64,000 nt of DNA from Branchiostoma floridae (Eukaryota; Chordata; Leptocardii; Amphioxiformes; Branchiostomatidae). Under the pieces are notes generated by a model, which made no database searches, was not told the origin of the DNA, and saw only the letters and a list, made by a program, of their open reading frames with translations. The translations under genes were made by a program, and so were the position numbers. Positions 24,390-36,856 of the stretch are shown here, in pieces. Where the stretch lies: positions 14,932,619-14,996,618 of the forward strand of contig NC_049996.1 of NCBI RefSeq assembly GCF_000003815.2. The letters are read 5' to 3'. Each line of letters starts with the position of its first letter. Position 1 is the first letter of the stretch.

Positions 24390-24890
24390 ACAAACTCAGC
24401 CGAGCCTGCAGACAACAGTCAAGAAGAGTGCACAGTGATTCAGGCAAGACTGTTTTCACTAACCTTCTCTCTGCAACTCTTGTCCTGTGCCCAGCTTGTC
24501 AGACTTGCTTCATGGTGCCTCAGGTGCCAGGATACAAACATCTTATTGTCTTCCAGTGCCACAAACTCAGCCTGTAGACAACAGTCAAGAAGAGTGCACG
24601 GTGATTCAGGCTAGACTGTTTTCACTAACCTTCTCTCTGCAACACTTGTCCTGTGTCCAGCTCTTCAGACTTGCTTCATGGTCCCTCATTCAGGTGCCAG
24701 GATACAAACATCTTGGTTGTCTTCCAGTGCCACAAACTCAGCCTGTAGACAACAGTCAAGAAAAGTGCACCGTGATTCTGGCTAGACTGTTTTCACTAAC
24801 CTTCCCTCTGCAACTCTTGTCCTGTGGCCAGCATGGTCCCTCAGGTGCCAGGATACAAACATCTAATTGTCTTCCACAGGAGTTGCATCC
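24390..24890. repeat. 175-bp array, about 3 units
   Basis: Shortest copy of this array. It joins directly to a 107-bp array at about 24900, as the B-side array at 15400 does. Confidence 0.85.
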
Positions 24891-24939
24891 GTCATCAAAA
24901 TTGTCGCGCAGAAAGGTCCTTACACTATCTTATACCTAA

Positions 24940-25985
24940 TCACGAGTAACTCACACCACACATTAGTCAGATACTGTCACTTTATTTCATTTCTTTTACC
25001 ACAAAAATGGCACCAAAAGTCGCAAAAAGTCCTTATTCTATCTTAATTATGAGTAACTCACACCACAAAGTAGTCAGATACTGTCACTTTATTTTAATTC
25101 TTTTACCACAAAAATGACACCAAAAGTCGCAAAAAGTCCTTATTCTATCTTAATTACGAGTAACTCACACCACAAAGTAGTCAGATACTGTCACTTTATT
25201 TTAATTCTTTTACCACAAAAATGGCACCAAAAGTCGCAAAAAGTCCTTATTCTATCTTAATTATGAGTAACTCACACCACAAAGTAGTCAGATACTGTCA
25301 CTTTATTTTAATTCTTTTACCACAAAAATGACACCAAAAGTCGCAAAAAGTCCTTATTCTATCTTAATTACGAGTAACTCACACCACAAAGTAGTCAGAT
25401 ACTGTCACTTTATTTCATTTTACATTTGCCACAAAAATGTCTCCAAAAGTCGCAAAGAAGTCCTTACTCTATCTTATAACTAATCACAAGTAACTCACAC
25501 CACACAGTAGTCAGATACTGTCTCTTTATTTCAATTCTTTTACCACAAAAATGGCACCAAAAGTCACAAAAAGTCTCTATCTTAAAACTAATTACGAGTA
25601 ACTCACACCACACAGTAGTCAGATACTGTCACTTTATTTCAATTCTTTTACCACAAAAATGGCACAAAAAGTCGCAAAAAGTCCTTATTCTATCTTAATT
25701 ACGAGTAACTCACACCACAAAGTAGTCAGATACTGTCACTTTATTTCATTTATTTTGCCTTTGTCACAAAAATGGCTCCAAAAGTCACAAAGAAGTCCTT
25801 ACTCTATCTTATAACTAAATCACGAGTAACTCACAACACACAGTAGTCAGATACTGTCTCTTTATTTCAATCATTTCAGCTTTGTCACAAAAATGGCTCC
25901 AAAAGTCGCAAAGAAGCCCTTACTCTATCTTATAGTAACTCACACCACACAGTTAGTAAGACACTGTCTCTTTATTTCAGTCTCA
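24940..25985. repeat. 107-bp array, 9-10 units
   Basis: The most regular array in the window. Adjacent units near 25000-25400 are almost identical, alternating in a two-unit pattern, so local expansion is recent. Confidence 0.9.
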
Positions 25986-26231
25986 ACACAGCTTACACAG
26001 TGAGTGCAGAGTATCAAAACAAAAACAGAATTCCCACATTTCCCAAGGACCCAAGTTCCCTTCCCATCATGGGGCATAAAAACGGAAAAAGCATGGTTAA
26101 TGACTTTTAGATGCTACTAGTAGGCATTGAAAGGGACCCCCCATTTATGTTTAAAAGTTTTAAGCTGTTTCTATGAGGAGAGAAAACACATGTTGGTACA
26201 ACGTCGCGTGCGCAGTGCAAACATTTCTTAC

Positions 26232-26262
26232 CTCTGGCATCTGGGTAGCTGCTCGCTGTCGT
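26232..26262 (-). other. B-type 31-nt form of the 33-nt module
   Basis: Donor intact, 31 nt, phase-0 reading TTASSYPDAR. It shares the 2-nt deletion with 16150-16180. Confidence 0.35.
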
Positions 26263-26698
26263 CTCAAAAATGTAGAAAGAACAGCAGTCCAATTGAAATT
26301 ATGCAAATGAAAATAAAGTAGAGATATTAGGCCAGGCTAAAGAAATTCTCTGTTCACCAGAACAGAATTCCTTTTGCCTGTCAGCTAAAATTTGGGGTGT
26401 GCCTTGTAGTAAGGAAAATGATAAGAATTAACATGTTAATTAACTTAACTAGCCCTTAACTAATACGCTTTATATTAAGTTACATCATTATGCAAAACAT
26501 CAAAGTTTTTGTGGATAGATCTTCAATCCACAACTTTGTTTTCTGTCTGTTATTTTGTTTGAAAAAGAGGTTTCAAATTTGAATTTGAATTCTGTCACCC
26601 CACCCCCAAAGAATTTGGCAACTGAGCTTGCTCTCTGAAGGATCACACACACTTCAACTACTAACTAAGTCCCTGGTCTAATTTAGTTTTTAACTCAC

Positions 26699-26743
26699 CT
26701 TTCCTGATCTAAGTCAAAGTGCATGTGAACATCAGAGAGCCAG
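26699..26743 (-). other. B-type 45-nt module with lost acceptor
   Basis: Reads WLSDVHMHFDLDQE, donor intact, acceptor GG as in the other B unit. Confidence 0.35.
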
Positions 26744-27885
26744 CCAAAGGCAGGGGGAAGTACTGCCTTTCTGCTTAGTAAACTTCTTAGCATTCAAGTG
26801 ATTGTCTTTTCAATTATATCTGTGTGCATTCAGCCATTTGGCTTTATTGAAAGAATGCAGATTCTGTATTCAAAGAGTGGAGGAATATCTGTGCTAGGAG
26901 TTTCTTTATTAAGGAATCAAGAAAGGCTTTATTGAGAATCTTTATTCAGTGTGTGATTCTTTATTCAACGTGTGATGATGGTAGCGTGGTTGGAGTCTTC
27001 TTTCCGGGGGCATCTTCTGGTACGTCTAAGTAGTCCGATTATTTAACAGCAACAATAGTTTCTCAAAAGAACTCGAATATGATCTTCACGTGCCATCTTC
27101 TCCAATACAAGATGGGTGGAAAAACATTACGAAATCATTACGAGATGGGTTCAAGGAAAGTCTATAAGATGGACGTAAAAAATGAATTCTCAGTCAGTGC
27201 TCCGCCTTTTCCCTTACAAGACGGTTGCAAACATTTGAAGCACTGCAACTTTTTAAGTCTCATCTTTTCACTTACAAGATGGGCTTAGAAATGCAAAATT
27301 AGGTACAAAGTAGATTCAAAGAAACAGTATCTCCAAACTACTGAATATCTCTTTCTCTGGTAGTCCATCGATGCTGATGATGACATCCTCTTTTAGGTCA
27401 GGAACAGCAGCTGTGCGTGCAGCTAACTACTAAAGTCTACTAAGTCTTAGCAATATTCTAGGTCTATCCCAGAACCCCAGTACTTTTATTCTTAATGTTA
27501 TTAAAGATCTCTTTAACAAGGCACTTTACTTCCAAAATGTTCCCTACACTTAACTGATTTATACAGCCAAACCCAGTAGAGTTTGGCTAAAGGCTACAGA
27601 ATAACCTACATGACCTACATAAAGTCCCCAATGCCCCCCACCCTCACTCTTAAACGCGTAGGAAAAATATAAATCTCAGCTGGTCAGACGTCTTCTTTTC
27701 TTGAGGCTTGCTTCCTTCAGGTATACAAGACATCAGTGGAAGGCACACATAAGACCTGTAAAGAGTGAGAAAAAAACAAAGGTGTCAACAGATGACAATC
27801 TTAAAGTTTAACATGACACTGTCAGATATTACTCTTTCAAGTCAGCATTAGATTTTGAAAGTGGCACAGCCATGCAAGTACCTGG

Positions 27886-28030
27886 ACATTACCCAAAAAA
27901 GCAATTGCTCAAGCAATTCGATATGATTTTTGAAAAGGTCAGACATTTCCGACAGCCATTCTGTGTCTTTCATCAGTGACACTGTATACTTTGGCATATC
28001 TTATTAACTGGATGTCTAACCTTCATCGAC
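27886..28030. mobile_element. 145-bp MITE with 8-bp target duplication
   Basis: Interrupts the sequence GCAAGTACCTGGGAGTC that is continuous in sister units (17830s, 32850s). GTACCTGG is duplicated on both sides (27878-27885 and 28031-28038). The body (GCTCAAGCAATTCGATATG ... TGGATGTCTAACCTTCATCG) matches the elements at 60471 and 63339. The 8-bp duplication suggests hAT-type mobilisation. Confidence 0.85.
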
Positions 28031-28599
28031 GTACCTGGGAGTCAGCACAGTTGTGCTTTGTCAGCTTGGCAGGCAGAAAGGTAGAAGAGTCATCCCCCCG
28101 TCAGCACAATACAGGGGAGACATTCCTCAGCCAGTTAGCTTCACCTATACCAACTTAACTGAGGCACAGAGATAACACAACAATAGCCGACAACTCCAAT
28201 TTGGATGTGGCTATAGAACTAAGGCAAAAAAAGACAAGTTACCAAGAGACAACATAAACATAGCCAGCAACTCAATTTTGAGAGTGGCCACAAAAATCAA
28301 ACAAAGAGAAATGCCTGGAAAAGAGCCAGCTAATGCTCACTTGGAGCACCGCTGGAAGAAATAGAGACCCTGCCTGCTTTGTCGTATGGTAGGATCCAAA
28401 ATGAATGGTTAAAGTTAGCTGCAGAATTTCACTGCAAGAGAAAGAACAGAGTTCAACAGACCACAATTCCTTCAAGTTCCTGTACACTGAAAAATTATGG
28501 ATGAGCTGCGCACAAACAAAAGAATTGCATAATACCTGGAAAAGAGGTGGTTCTAAAAACTTCAACAATATCACATGAGCTGCAGAAATAGGTGCTCTC

Positions 28600-29140
28600 T
28601 CTCTTCAAGAACTGCAACATCATTGTGTAATCTCTATCCTAAGATGCACCCTCTGAAATACAGCAACACACCTGCAGTAAAGCATAGATTAATCTCTGGA
28701 AAGACTTGCCAAAAATGTGCCCTTAAGAACTGCTATTTGCCTAGAAAAGTGATGAGTGTTAGATTTGTGGTTTCCAGAGAATCCGCTGTCACTTAAAAAG
28801 AAGTACAGTAGCATCAATCTCTAGAAGGAGCTGCAAAAACATGTGTCCTTAAGAACTGCAACACACCTGCAATAAACAAAGATCAATTTCTAGAAAGAGC
28901 TGCAAAAACATGCGCTCTTAAAATCAGCAACACACCTGCAGTTAAGCATAGATCAATCTGTAGAAAGAGAGCGGCAAAAACATGCGCTCTTAAGAACTGC
29001 AACACACCTGCAATAAATCAAGATCAATCTCTAGCAAGAGCTGCAAAAATATGCGCTCTTAAGAACTGCAATCCGCCTAGAAAAAGTGCTGAGTGTTACT
29101 ACCTGTTAGCTTTGTAGTTTCCAGTGAATCTGCTGTCACT
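28600..29140. repeat. 68-bp array
   Basis: Very similar to 18450-18990, consistent with the 10-kb dimer period. Confidence 0.75.
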
Positions 29141-29739
29141 CTAAAAAAGTACAGTAACATCAACTGCCAAAGTGTGGAAAGGTACAGACTATTAAAAATG
29201 GAAGTCCATCCAAGACCAGCATTGGCAAAGTAATGAAAAAAAATTTTGAAGATAGGCCCCAAAAAGTATTACATTCTGGTGGGGCTGAAAAAGCATTTTA
29301 GCAGAGATCAGAAAGGGAAAATGTACTTGTTAATAGTGCAGACCTGTCCATGATGCTGATTGCCATTCACTTCACTGCACTGTACTGTACTGTACAAAGT
29401 TGTTTCTTGATCCTAAGAAACCCAGCATGGTATAAAGGAATGTCACTGTTGAGGAAGCATTGTTCTTAATTAAGAATAAAGGAGAAAGAAAGGAAGGCAA
29501 TAAAAAAGAAGAAGTGTGTTGTCTGTAGGTGCAGATATTGCATGTTCATGAGGTCTACGTCATGGGTTCAAATCCCAGCATGAAACGGAGAAATGTCTGT
29601 TGAGGAAGAAATGTTACCGAGGAAGGACGAAAGAAAAGAGTGAGAGAGTAAAGGAGGAAGGAAGGAAAAAAGGAAAGGATCTTCTGACATTGATGCATCC
29701 TACTGCAACTTGCCTGATTCAGAGGCTCCCTTCAGGTTC

Positions 29740-30720
29740 AGCTGACATCCTTCATGATTTAGACAAGACTGTTTTTACCAACCTTCTCTCTGCAACTCTT
29801 GTCCTGTGCCCAGCTTGTCAGACTTGCTTCAAAGTCCCTCAGGCGCCAGGATACAAACGTCGGATTATCTTCCAGTCCCACAAGCTGAGCCTGTAGATAA
29901 CAGTCAAGAAAAGTGCACGGTGATTCAGACAAGACTGTTTTCACCAACCTTCTTTCTGCAACTCTTGTCCTGCTTGACCAGCTTTTCCGACATGCTTCAT
30001 GGTCCCTCAGGTGCCAGGATACAAACGTCTGATTTTCTACAAGTGCCACAAACTCAACCTGTAGACAACAGCAAAGAAGAGTGCACGGTGATTCAGGCAA
30101 GACTGTTTTCACTAACCTTCTCTCTGCAACTCTTGTCTTGTGCCCAGCTCTTTGGACTTGCTTCAGGTGCCAGGATACCAACGTCTAATCGTCTCCAGTG
30201 CTACAAACTCAGCTGAGCCTGTAGATAACAGTCAAGAAAAGTGCACGGTGATTCAAGCAAGACTGTTATCACCAACCTTCTCTCTGCAACTCTTGTCCTG
30301 TGCCCAGCTTGTCGGACTTGCTTCACGATCCCTCAGGTGCCAGGATACAAACGTCTGATCATCTTCCAGGGCCCCAACCTCCACTGAACCTGCATATAAC
30401 AGTCAAGAAAAGTGCACGGTGATTCAGTCAAGACTGTTTTCACTAACCTTCCCTCTGCAACTCTTGTTCCTTGTCCAGCTTTTCCAACATGCTTCATGGT
30501 CCCTCAGGTGCCAGGATACAAACGTCTGATTTTCTACAAGTGCCACAAACTCAACCTGTAGACAACAGCCAAGAAGAGTGCACGGTGCTTCAGGCAAGAC
30601 TGTTTTCACCAACCTTCTCTCTGCAGGTCTTGTCCTGTGCCCAGCTTGTCCTGTGCCTGGCTTCATGGTCCCTCAGGCGCCAGGATACAAACGTCTAATC
30701 GTCTTCCAGCGCTGATCTGT
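29740..30720. repeat. 175-bp array, about 6 units
   Basis: Carries the longest continuous frames of this repeat on both strands (about 140 codons minus, 136 plus). Neither frame begins or ends at a gene-like boundary. Confidence 0.85.
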
Positions 30721-30972
30721 CCACAGTGGTCTCCATCTGTTGCTACAAAACTAAAGAACAACATGCAATAGAACGCCCATTTCTTGGGGACCCGATTTCC
30801 CTTTGTCTTGAAACTGGAGACAGATGGAGAGACTTCAAAGGGTTGCAACTTACAACCTACCATCACCCGACCTGGCTCTAGTCTCAAGACATCCCTTCCC
30901 GGTATGGGACAGAAAAACAAAAAAGGGCATTCAAGCCCAAATAGATAAATGTAGAGGTTGGTTATTATAGCT

Positions 30973-31051
30973 TGGACCTAACCCCACATAAATGCTAGGA
31001 TTGCTTTGAGGCTCAAACCAATCCTTAGGCATTTATGTGGGTTTAGGTCCA
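30973..31051. repeat. 79-bp hairpin, second A copy
   Basis: Counterpart of 20692-20770 with two or three point differences that do not abolish pairing. Confidence 0.8.
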
Positions 31052-31117
31052 CCTTGAGGTCCTGTAGGCAAAGGAGAAAGCACATGTTAGTACAGCATGC
31101 AGTCCCACATGGCTTAC

Positions 31118-31150
31118 CTCTGGCATCTTGGGTAGTCCGCCTGCCGTTGT
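31118..31150 (-). other. 33-nt module, core A copy
   Basis: Phase-0 reading TTAGGLPKMPE, donor GCCAGAG|gtaag intact. Confidence 0.4.
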
Positions 31151-31618
31151 CTCCAAGAACATAAAATCACAGGAGTCCTCTTGCAAATCGTCAACTAGAT
31201 CAGGCTAAAGAAATTCTCTGTCGACCAGAAATGTTCTTTGGCCTGGAATGGGCTAAAATTTGGGGTGTGCCTTGTAGTTATGCAAATGCTGAAATTCAAC
31301 AGAAAGTAAACTTATTCATCTTAATTAGCTACTTTTAGATTAAGTCTTAGCTTAACACTTAAGTCTTAGCTTAGCACTTAAAACTTAATTAGCTTAGCAT
31401 TTATGATTATTATGCAAAACATCAAAGTTCTTTGTGGATAAGACTTCAATCCACAACTTTGTCTTTTATCTAAGAAACATTTTCAAAATGAAGTTTCAAT
31501 ATGTCTTATGTCCCTCAGTCCACCCAAAAAAATTTGGGAACTAAGGCTCGCTCTCTGAATTATCAAACACACTTCAACTACTAACTAAGTCCCTGGTCTA
31601 ATCTAGTTTTTAACTCAC

Positions 31619-31663
31619 CTTTCCTGATCTAAGTCAAAGTGCATGTGAAGTACAGGGAGCCAG
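31619..31663 (-). other. 45-nt module, core A copy
   Basis: Acceptor AG and donor AAG|gtgagt intact; reads WLPVLHMHFDLDQE. Confidence 0.4.
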
Positions 31664-33479
31664 CTAAAAGCAGATGGAAGTACTGCCTTTCAATTAAAAA
31701 GTCTCAAGCAGTTGAAGTTTTTTTTTTTCAATCTTAATTCTAGCATTGTCAGTTACACTGACTTGCAGGACCTCTGTGTCCTTATTCACTATCTTCTTTG
31801 AGAATCTTTATTGACAGTCTTAATTGAAAGTCTTATTGTGAAATCTTTAAAAAGAAGTCTTTATTCAGTGTGTGATTCTTTATTGAATGTGTGATGATGG
31901 TAAGGTCTGAGATGCTTGGAGTCTCTTGTTGGGTAATGTCTTCTGGAGTGTTCATAGCTCAGCAGTCCGCTTCTTAAACAGTAGCGATAGTAACTCATCC
32001 ATCTTATCACTTACAAAACGGAATAATATGAAATTCAAGTGCCATCTTCTCCATTACAAGATGGAAGGAAAAAAATGATAACAAGGGTCTAACTTCTTGC
32101 TTACTATTCTTGTTCACAATTTCTTTGTCAGTTCTCCGCCTTTCCTCTTACAAGACGGTTACAAACATTTGAAGCGCTGTTACATCTTTCAAGCCACTTA
32201 CAAGATGGACTGAGAAATTTGAAGTCAGGTACAAAATAGACTTAGAAAGAAACAGTATAGTCATCTACGAACTATTGAATCTCTCTCTTTCTTTCTCTGG
32301 TGGTCCATCGATGCTGATGACGACATCCTCCTGTAGCTCAGGAATGGCGGCTGTGCGTGCAGTTAACTACTAATTAAAAGTCTACTACCGGTAAGTCCTA
32401 GCAATATTCTAGGTCTATCCCAGAACCCCAGTACTTTTATTCTTAATGTTACTTAAGATCTCATTGACAAGGCACTTTATTTCCAAAATGTTCCCTACTT
32501 TTAACTCATTTATTGAGCCAAACAAAGTAGAGTTTGGCTAAAGGCTACAGAATAACCTACATGTACATCCCCAACGCCCCCCACCCTTACGCTTAAATGT
32601 TGGCATAGAAAAAATGAATCTTAGCTGGTCAGACGTCTTCTTTTCTTGAGGCTTGCTTCCTTCAGGTATACAAGACATCAGTGGAAGGCCTACATGGAAG
32701 GACCTGTGTAGAGTGAGAAAAAGCAAAGGTAAATAAATGACAATCTTAAACTTTCTGATGACACTGTTAGACATTACCCTGCAAGTCAACATTACATTTT
32801 AAAAGGTTTAGTTACAAAAAAGTGTTAAGTGAGGAAAGTGGCACAGCCATGCAAGTACCTGGGAGTCGGCACAGTTGTGCTTTGTCAGCTGGGCAGTCAG
32901 GAAGCAGAGTCATCCCTCCTTCAGCACAATACACTGGGGACATTCCTCAGCCATTTAGCATCACTTCACCTATATCAACTTAACTGAGGCAACCCGACAG
33001 TAGCCGACAACTCCAATTTGGATGTGGCTATAGAACTAAGGAAAGAAAAGACAAATTACTAAGAGACAACATAAAGATAGCCAGCAACTCAATTTTGAGA
33101 GTGGCCACAAAAATAAAACCAAAGAGAAACGCCTGGAAAAGAGCAGCAAAGTTAGCCAGCTCATTGCTCACTTGGAGCACCGCTGGAAGAAAAGAAACCC
33201 TGCCTCTAACCTAGAAATAATTGGAAAAAAATGAATCAATTAGAGGTAGCTGCAGAATTTCACTGTGAGAGAAAGAGCAGAGTTTAATAGACCACGTTTC
33301 CTTCAAGTCTTGGCTGTATACTGAAAAAAACTTAGCAGGGATGAATATGCACTGCTTTGAAGAGAAATAGAACTGGAAAGATCTGCGGAAGTATGCACCC
33401 CTGAAAAACTGGAAAAACATCTGAAGAGTTGCAAAACACCTGAGAAAATAGTGGTTCTACAAACTGCAACAGAATGAAA

Positions 33480-34140
33480 TGAGCTGCAGAAATAGGTGCT
33501 CTCTCTCTTAGAACTGCAACATCACTGTGTAGTCTCTACCCTAAGATATACCCTCTGAAATATAGCCACACACCTACAGTAAAGCACAGATCAATTTCTG
33601 GAAAGATCTGCAAAAATTAAGAACTGCAATCTGCCTAGAAAAAAGTGACGAGTGTTAGATTTGTGGTTTCCAGTGAATCGGCTGTCACTCTAAAAAAAAG
33701 CACAGTAGCATCAATCTCTAGAAAAAGCTGCAAAAACATGTGTCCTTTAGAACTGCAACACACCTGCAATAAACTGAGATCAATTTCTAGAAAGAGCTGC
33801 AAAAACAGCTCTTAAAATCAGCAAGACAGCTGCAATGAATGATCTATCAATCATTGGAAAGAGCTGCAAAAATATGCGCTCTCAAGAACTGCAACACGCC
33901 TAGAAAAAGTGACGAGTGTTAGCTTGGTGGTTTCCAGTGAATCTGCCGTCACTCTAAAAAGAGCTGCACAAATATGCACTCTTAAGAACTGCAGCACACC
34001 TGCAATAAACCAAGATCAATTTCTAGAAAGAGCTGCAAAAATATGCGCTCCTAAGAACTGCAATCCCCCTAGAAAAAGTGCTGAGTGTTACTAAGTGTTT
34101 AGCTTTGTGGTTTCCAGTGAATCTGCTGTCACTCTAAAAA
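33480..34140. repeat. 68-bp array, right-most copy
   Basis: Same blocks as the other 68-bp arrays, more diverged and slightly longer. Confidence 0.7.
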
Positions 34141-34924
34141 AGTACAGTAATATCAACTGGCAAAGTGTGGAAAGCTACAAACTCTTAAAAATGGAAGTCC
34201 ATCCAAGACCAGCATTGGTAGAGTTATGGAAAAAAACCCTTGAAGATAGACCTCTAAAAGTATTACATTCTGGTGGGACTGAAAAGCATTTTAGCAGAGA
34301 TCAGAAAGGGAAAATGTACTTGTTAATAGTGTAGACCTGTCCATGGTGCTGATTGCCATTCACTTCACTGCACTGCACTGTAGTTGTTTCTTGATCCTAA
34401 AAAATCACTGTTGAGGAAGCATTGTTCTAAGAATAAAGGAGAAAGAAAGGAAGGCAATAAAAAAGAAGGAAGGAAGTGTGTTGTCTGTAGGTGCAGATCT
34501 TGCATGTTCATGAGGTCATGAGTTCAAATCCCAGCAGGCAACAAATGAATGTCACTGTTGAGGAAGCAATGTTTTCAAGGAGAAGAGCAAGAAAAAGAGG
34601 AAAAGACAGAAAGAGAAAAAGAAATAAAGGAGTCTTGTTAATTATGCAGACCTGTCCATGGTGCTGATTGCCATTCACTTCACTGCACTGTAGTTGTTCC
34701 TTGATCCTAAGAAACTCAGCATGGCATAGAGAAATGTCACTGTTGAGGAAGCAATGTTATCAAGAAGGAAGAAAGAAAAGAGCAAGGAAAAGAGGAAAGG
34801 AAAGAGAAAAGGATAGAAAGAAAGAAAGGATAAGGTGCTATCTTCTAACATTGATGCATCCTCCTCCAAGTAACCTCAAGGTAGTGCCATCAGTCCTGTG
34901 AATGGACCTGCAGAAAACCAGAAA

Positions 34925-35750
34925 AAAACAAAGTGTGAAATTTAATGTATTTGTAAGTGTTTCAGAAAATGTAACTCCAAATAGATGTCAAAAATTACTT
35001 TCATATATATTAATCAAAGTGATATCTTTAAGCAGCTTTGTTAAGTAAACCCATTACATGCTCAGTTGTTTCTAACTGCCTATAATTTTCAGATCTTGGC
35101 CCACGAAACATTTGCAGTACCATATAAGTTTTACTACTGAGTATTATATTCTTGCATTCGTTTTATATTTCCAGCTAAGTTTAAATTGTTAAAAAAAAAG
35201 AGGTTGTTATCTGGTTCAGTTCCTGTTGTCCAAAGCTTAGGGGGACCTCCAAGAAGCCTTGAAGCAGGAGCATCCATCCGAGGAAAGGTTCTCACTCAGT
35301 CCCGTAGGTTCTGTAGAAGGCAACAAAGAATAGATAGTTAGTGGAAAGTGAACTAGTGTCTCAGAAAAACAGATACTATAACAATCTGCCCTAAAATACT
35401 GAACAGTTACAGCTAAACTACTTATAACACATTCCTAAGGTTTCAAAGAGAATTTACATTTACCTGACCATGATTTTATGTATGTATCTCTTAACAACTG
35501 AACAGCTACAGCTATACAGCTACAGTTATACTTACCACAAATTCCTAAGCTTTCAAAGAGAATATTTACCTGACCACAATTTTTGTATGCATCTATTAAC
35601 AGCTGTACACGCTTCTCTTTTAATGGAAACCAATACAGCTACAATTATACTAAGAAGCTTTCAGGCTACAGATGTTAAGATTACAGTTGATCTTAAACCG
35701 GTCGTAATGAGTTGTAACAAAAGAGACTCCCTTACTGATGTCTGATTTCC
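34925..35750. other. Array edge, diverged sequence
   Basis: No clean units. A minus-strand acceptor (TTGCCTTCTACAG, near 35312) is followed by a stop-terminated frame in the same phase as the terminal modules, related by its CTTGAAGCAGGAGC core. A CAGCTACAGTTATAC repeat lies near 35410-35650. Confidence 0.35.
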
Positions 35751-35754
35751 ATTG

Positions 35755-35810
35755 TCATGGTCCAGTTGCTTGCCTTGCTAGTAGCCAGGATACATCTTTC
35801 ATGGAATCAC
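35755..35810 (-). other. Candidate short terminal exon
   Basis: Minus strand: acceptor TTTTATTTACAG, then a 2-base entry, then SMKDVSWLLARQATGP and stop. Same entry phase and V-S-W core as 12305-12405, so probably an old duplicate of that module. Confidence 0.3.
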
Positions 35811-36009
35811 CTGTAAATAAAAGAATCTACAAAGAAGTTTAATAGAAAAGTTTCAGACAAGAAAAAAAGTTACAAAAGTTTCATACTTACATGTTTTACC
35901 TGGAAGATGTTTTCCATTAATTTCATCATCGCTCCACAGAAGAATCCCTCAAAATTGGTGAAAAAAAGCTGACTCCAAAAGACTGAAAGGTCTCAAGAAA
36001 TCGCGAAGA

Positions 36010-36620
36010 CATTCTTCTGATCACGAGTAACCGACACCACACAAGGTTCAGACACTGTCTCTTTATTTCAATTGCTGCAGTTTACAGAGAGAATACAGAC
36101 CATCCTGAAATATGGCAAAAAGTCTCAAGTGAAATCGCGAAGCGGTTCTCAATCTACCTTAAAACTAATCGCGAGTAACTCACACCACACAATATTCAGA
36201 CAGTTTCTTTATTTCAGTTGTTGCAGCTTACAGAGAGAATATAGACAATCTTCAAATATGGCAAAAAAGTCTCAAGAGAAATCGCAAAGAGGTTCTCAAT
36301 CTATCTTAAATTAATCACGAGTAGCTCACACCACACAATATTCAGACACAGTCTCTTTATTTCAATCATTGACTTCTGAATCTGAAGCTAAAAAGAAGTT
36401 CTTAATGTACCTTAAAACTAACCATGAATAACTCACACCACACAGTCTTCAGACACTTTTTATTTATTCTCTTTATTTTGTTGTCAATACAGCTTAAAGA
36501 GTGTGTGCAAAAAGAAGTTCTTAATGTACCTTATAACTAACCGTGAATAACTCACACCACACAGTCTTCAGACACTTTTTATTTATTCTCTTTATTTTGA
36601 TGTCAATACACCTTAAAGAG
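36010..36620. repeat. 107-bp-type array, right edge
   Basis: About five diverged units, again with CACACCACACA and CTCTTTATTT, and followed by GGACCCAAGTTCCCTTCCC as at the left edge. Confidence 0.75.
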
Positions 36621-36823
36621 TGTGTGCAAACGGTATCAAAGAAAAATCCCACTTTTGCAAGGACCCAAGTTCCCTTCCCTTTATGGGATAGAAATAAACT
36701 ATAGCTAAGCTAAAAAAATAGCCCTAAGTCCAGATGATACTATTAAATTATAAAGAGGTTGAAGCTGCAGGTATGAGGAGAGAAAGCACATGTTATACAA
36801 GCATGCAGTTTCACATGGCTTAC

Positions 36824-36856
36824 CTCTGGCATCTTGGATCTGGCGCCTGCTGTTGT
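36824..36856 (-). other. 33-nt module, right edge copy
   Basis: Phase-0 reading TTAGARSKMPE, donor intact. Confidence 0.35.

Noticed and set aside
24487-24939. 150-codon plus-strand frame in the array
   Set aside because: Spans 175-bp repeat units and runs into the 107-bp array; the opposite strand is equally open and frames drift between units, so it is not evidence for a protein by itself.
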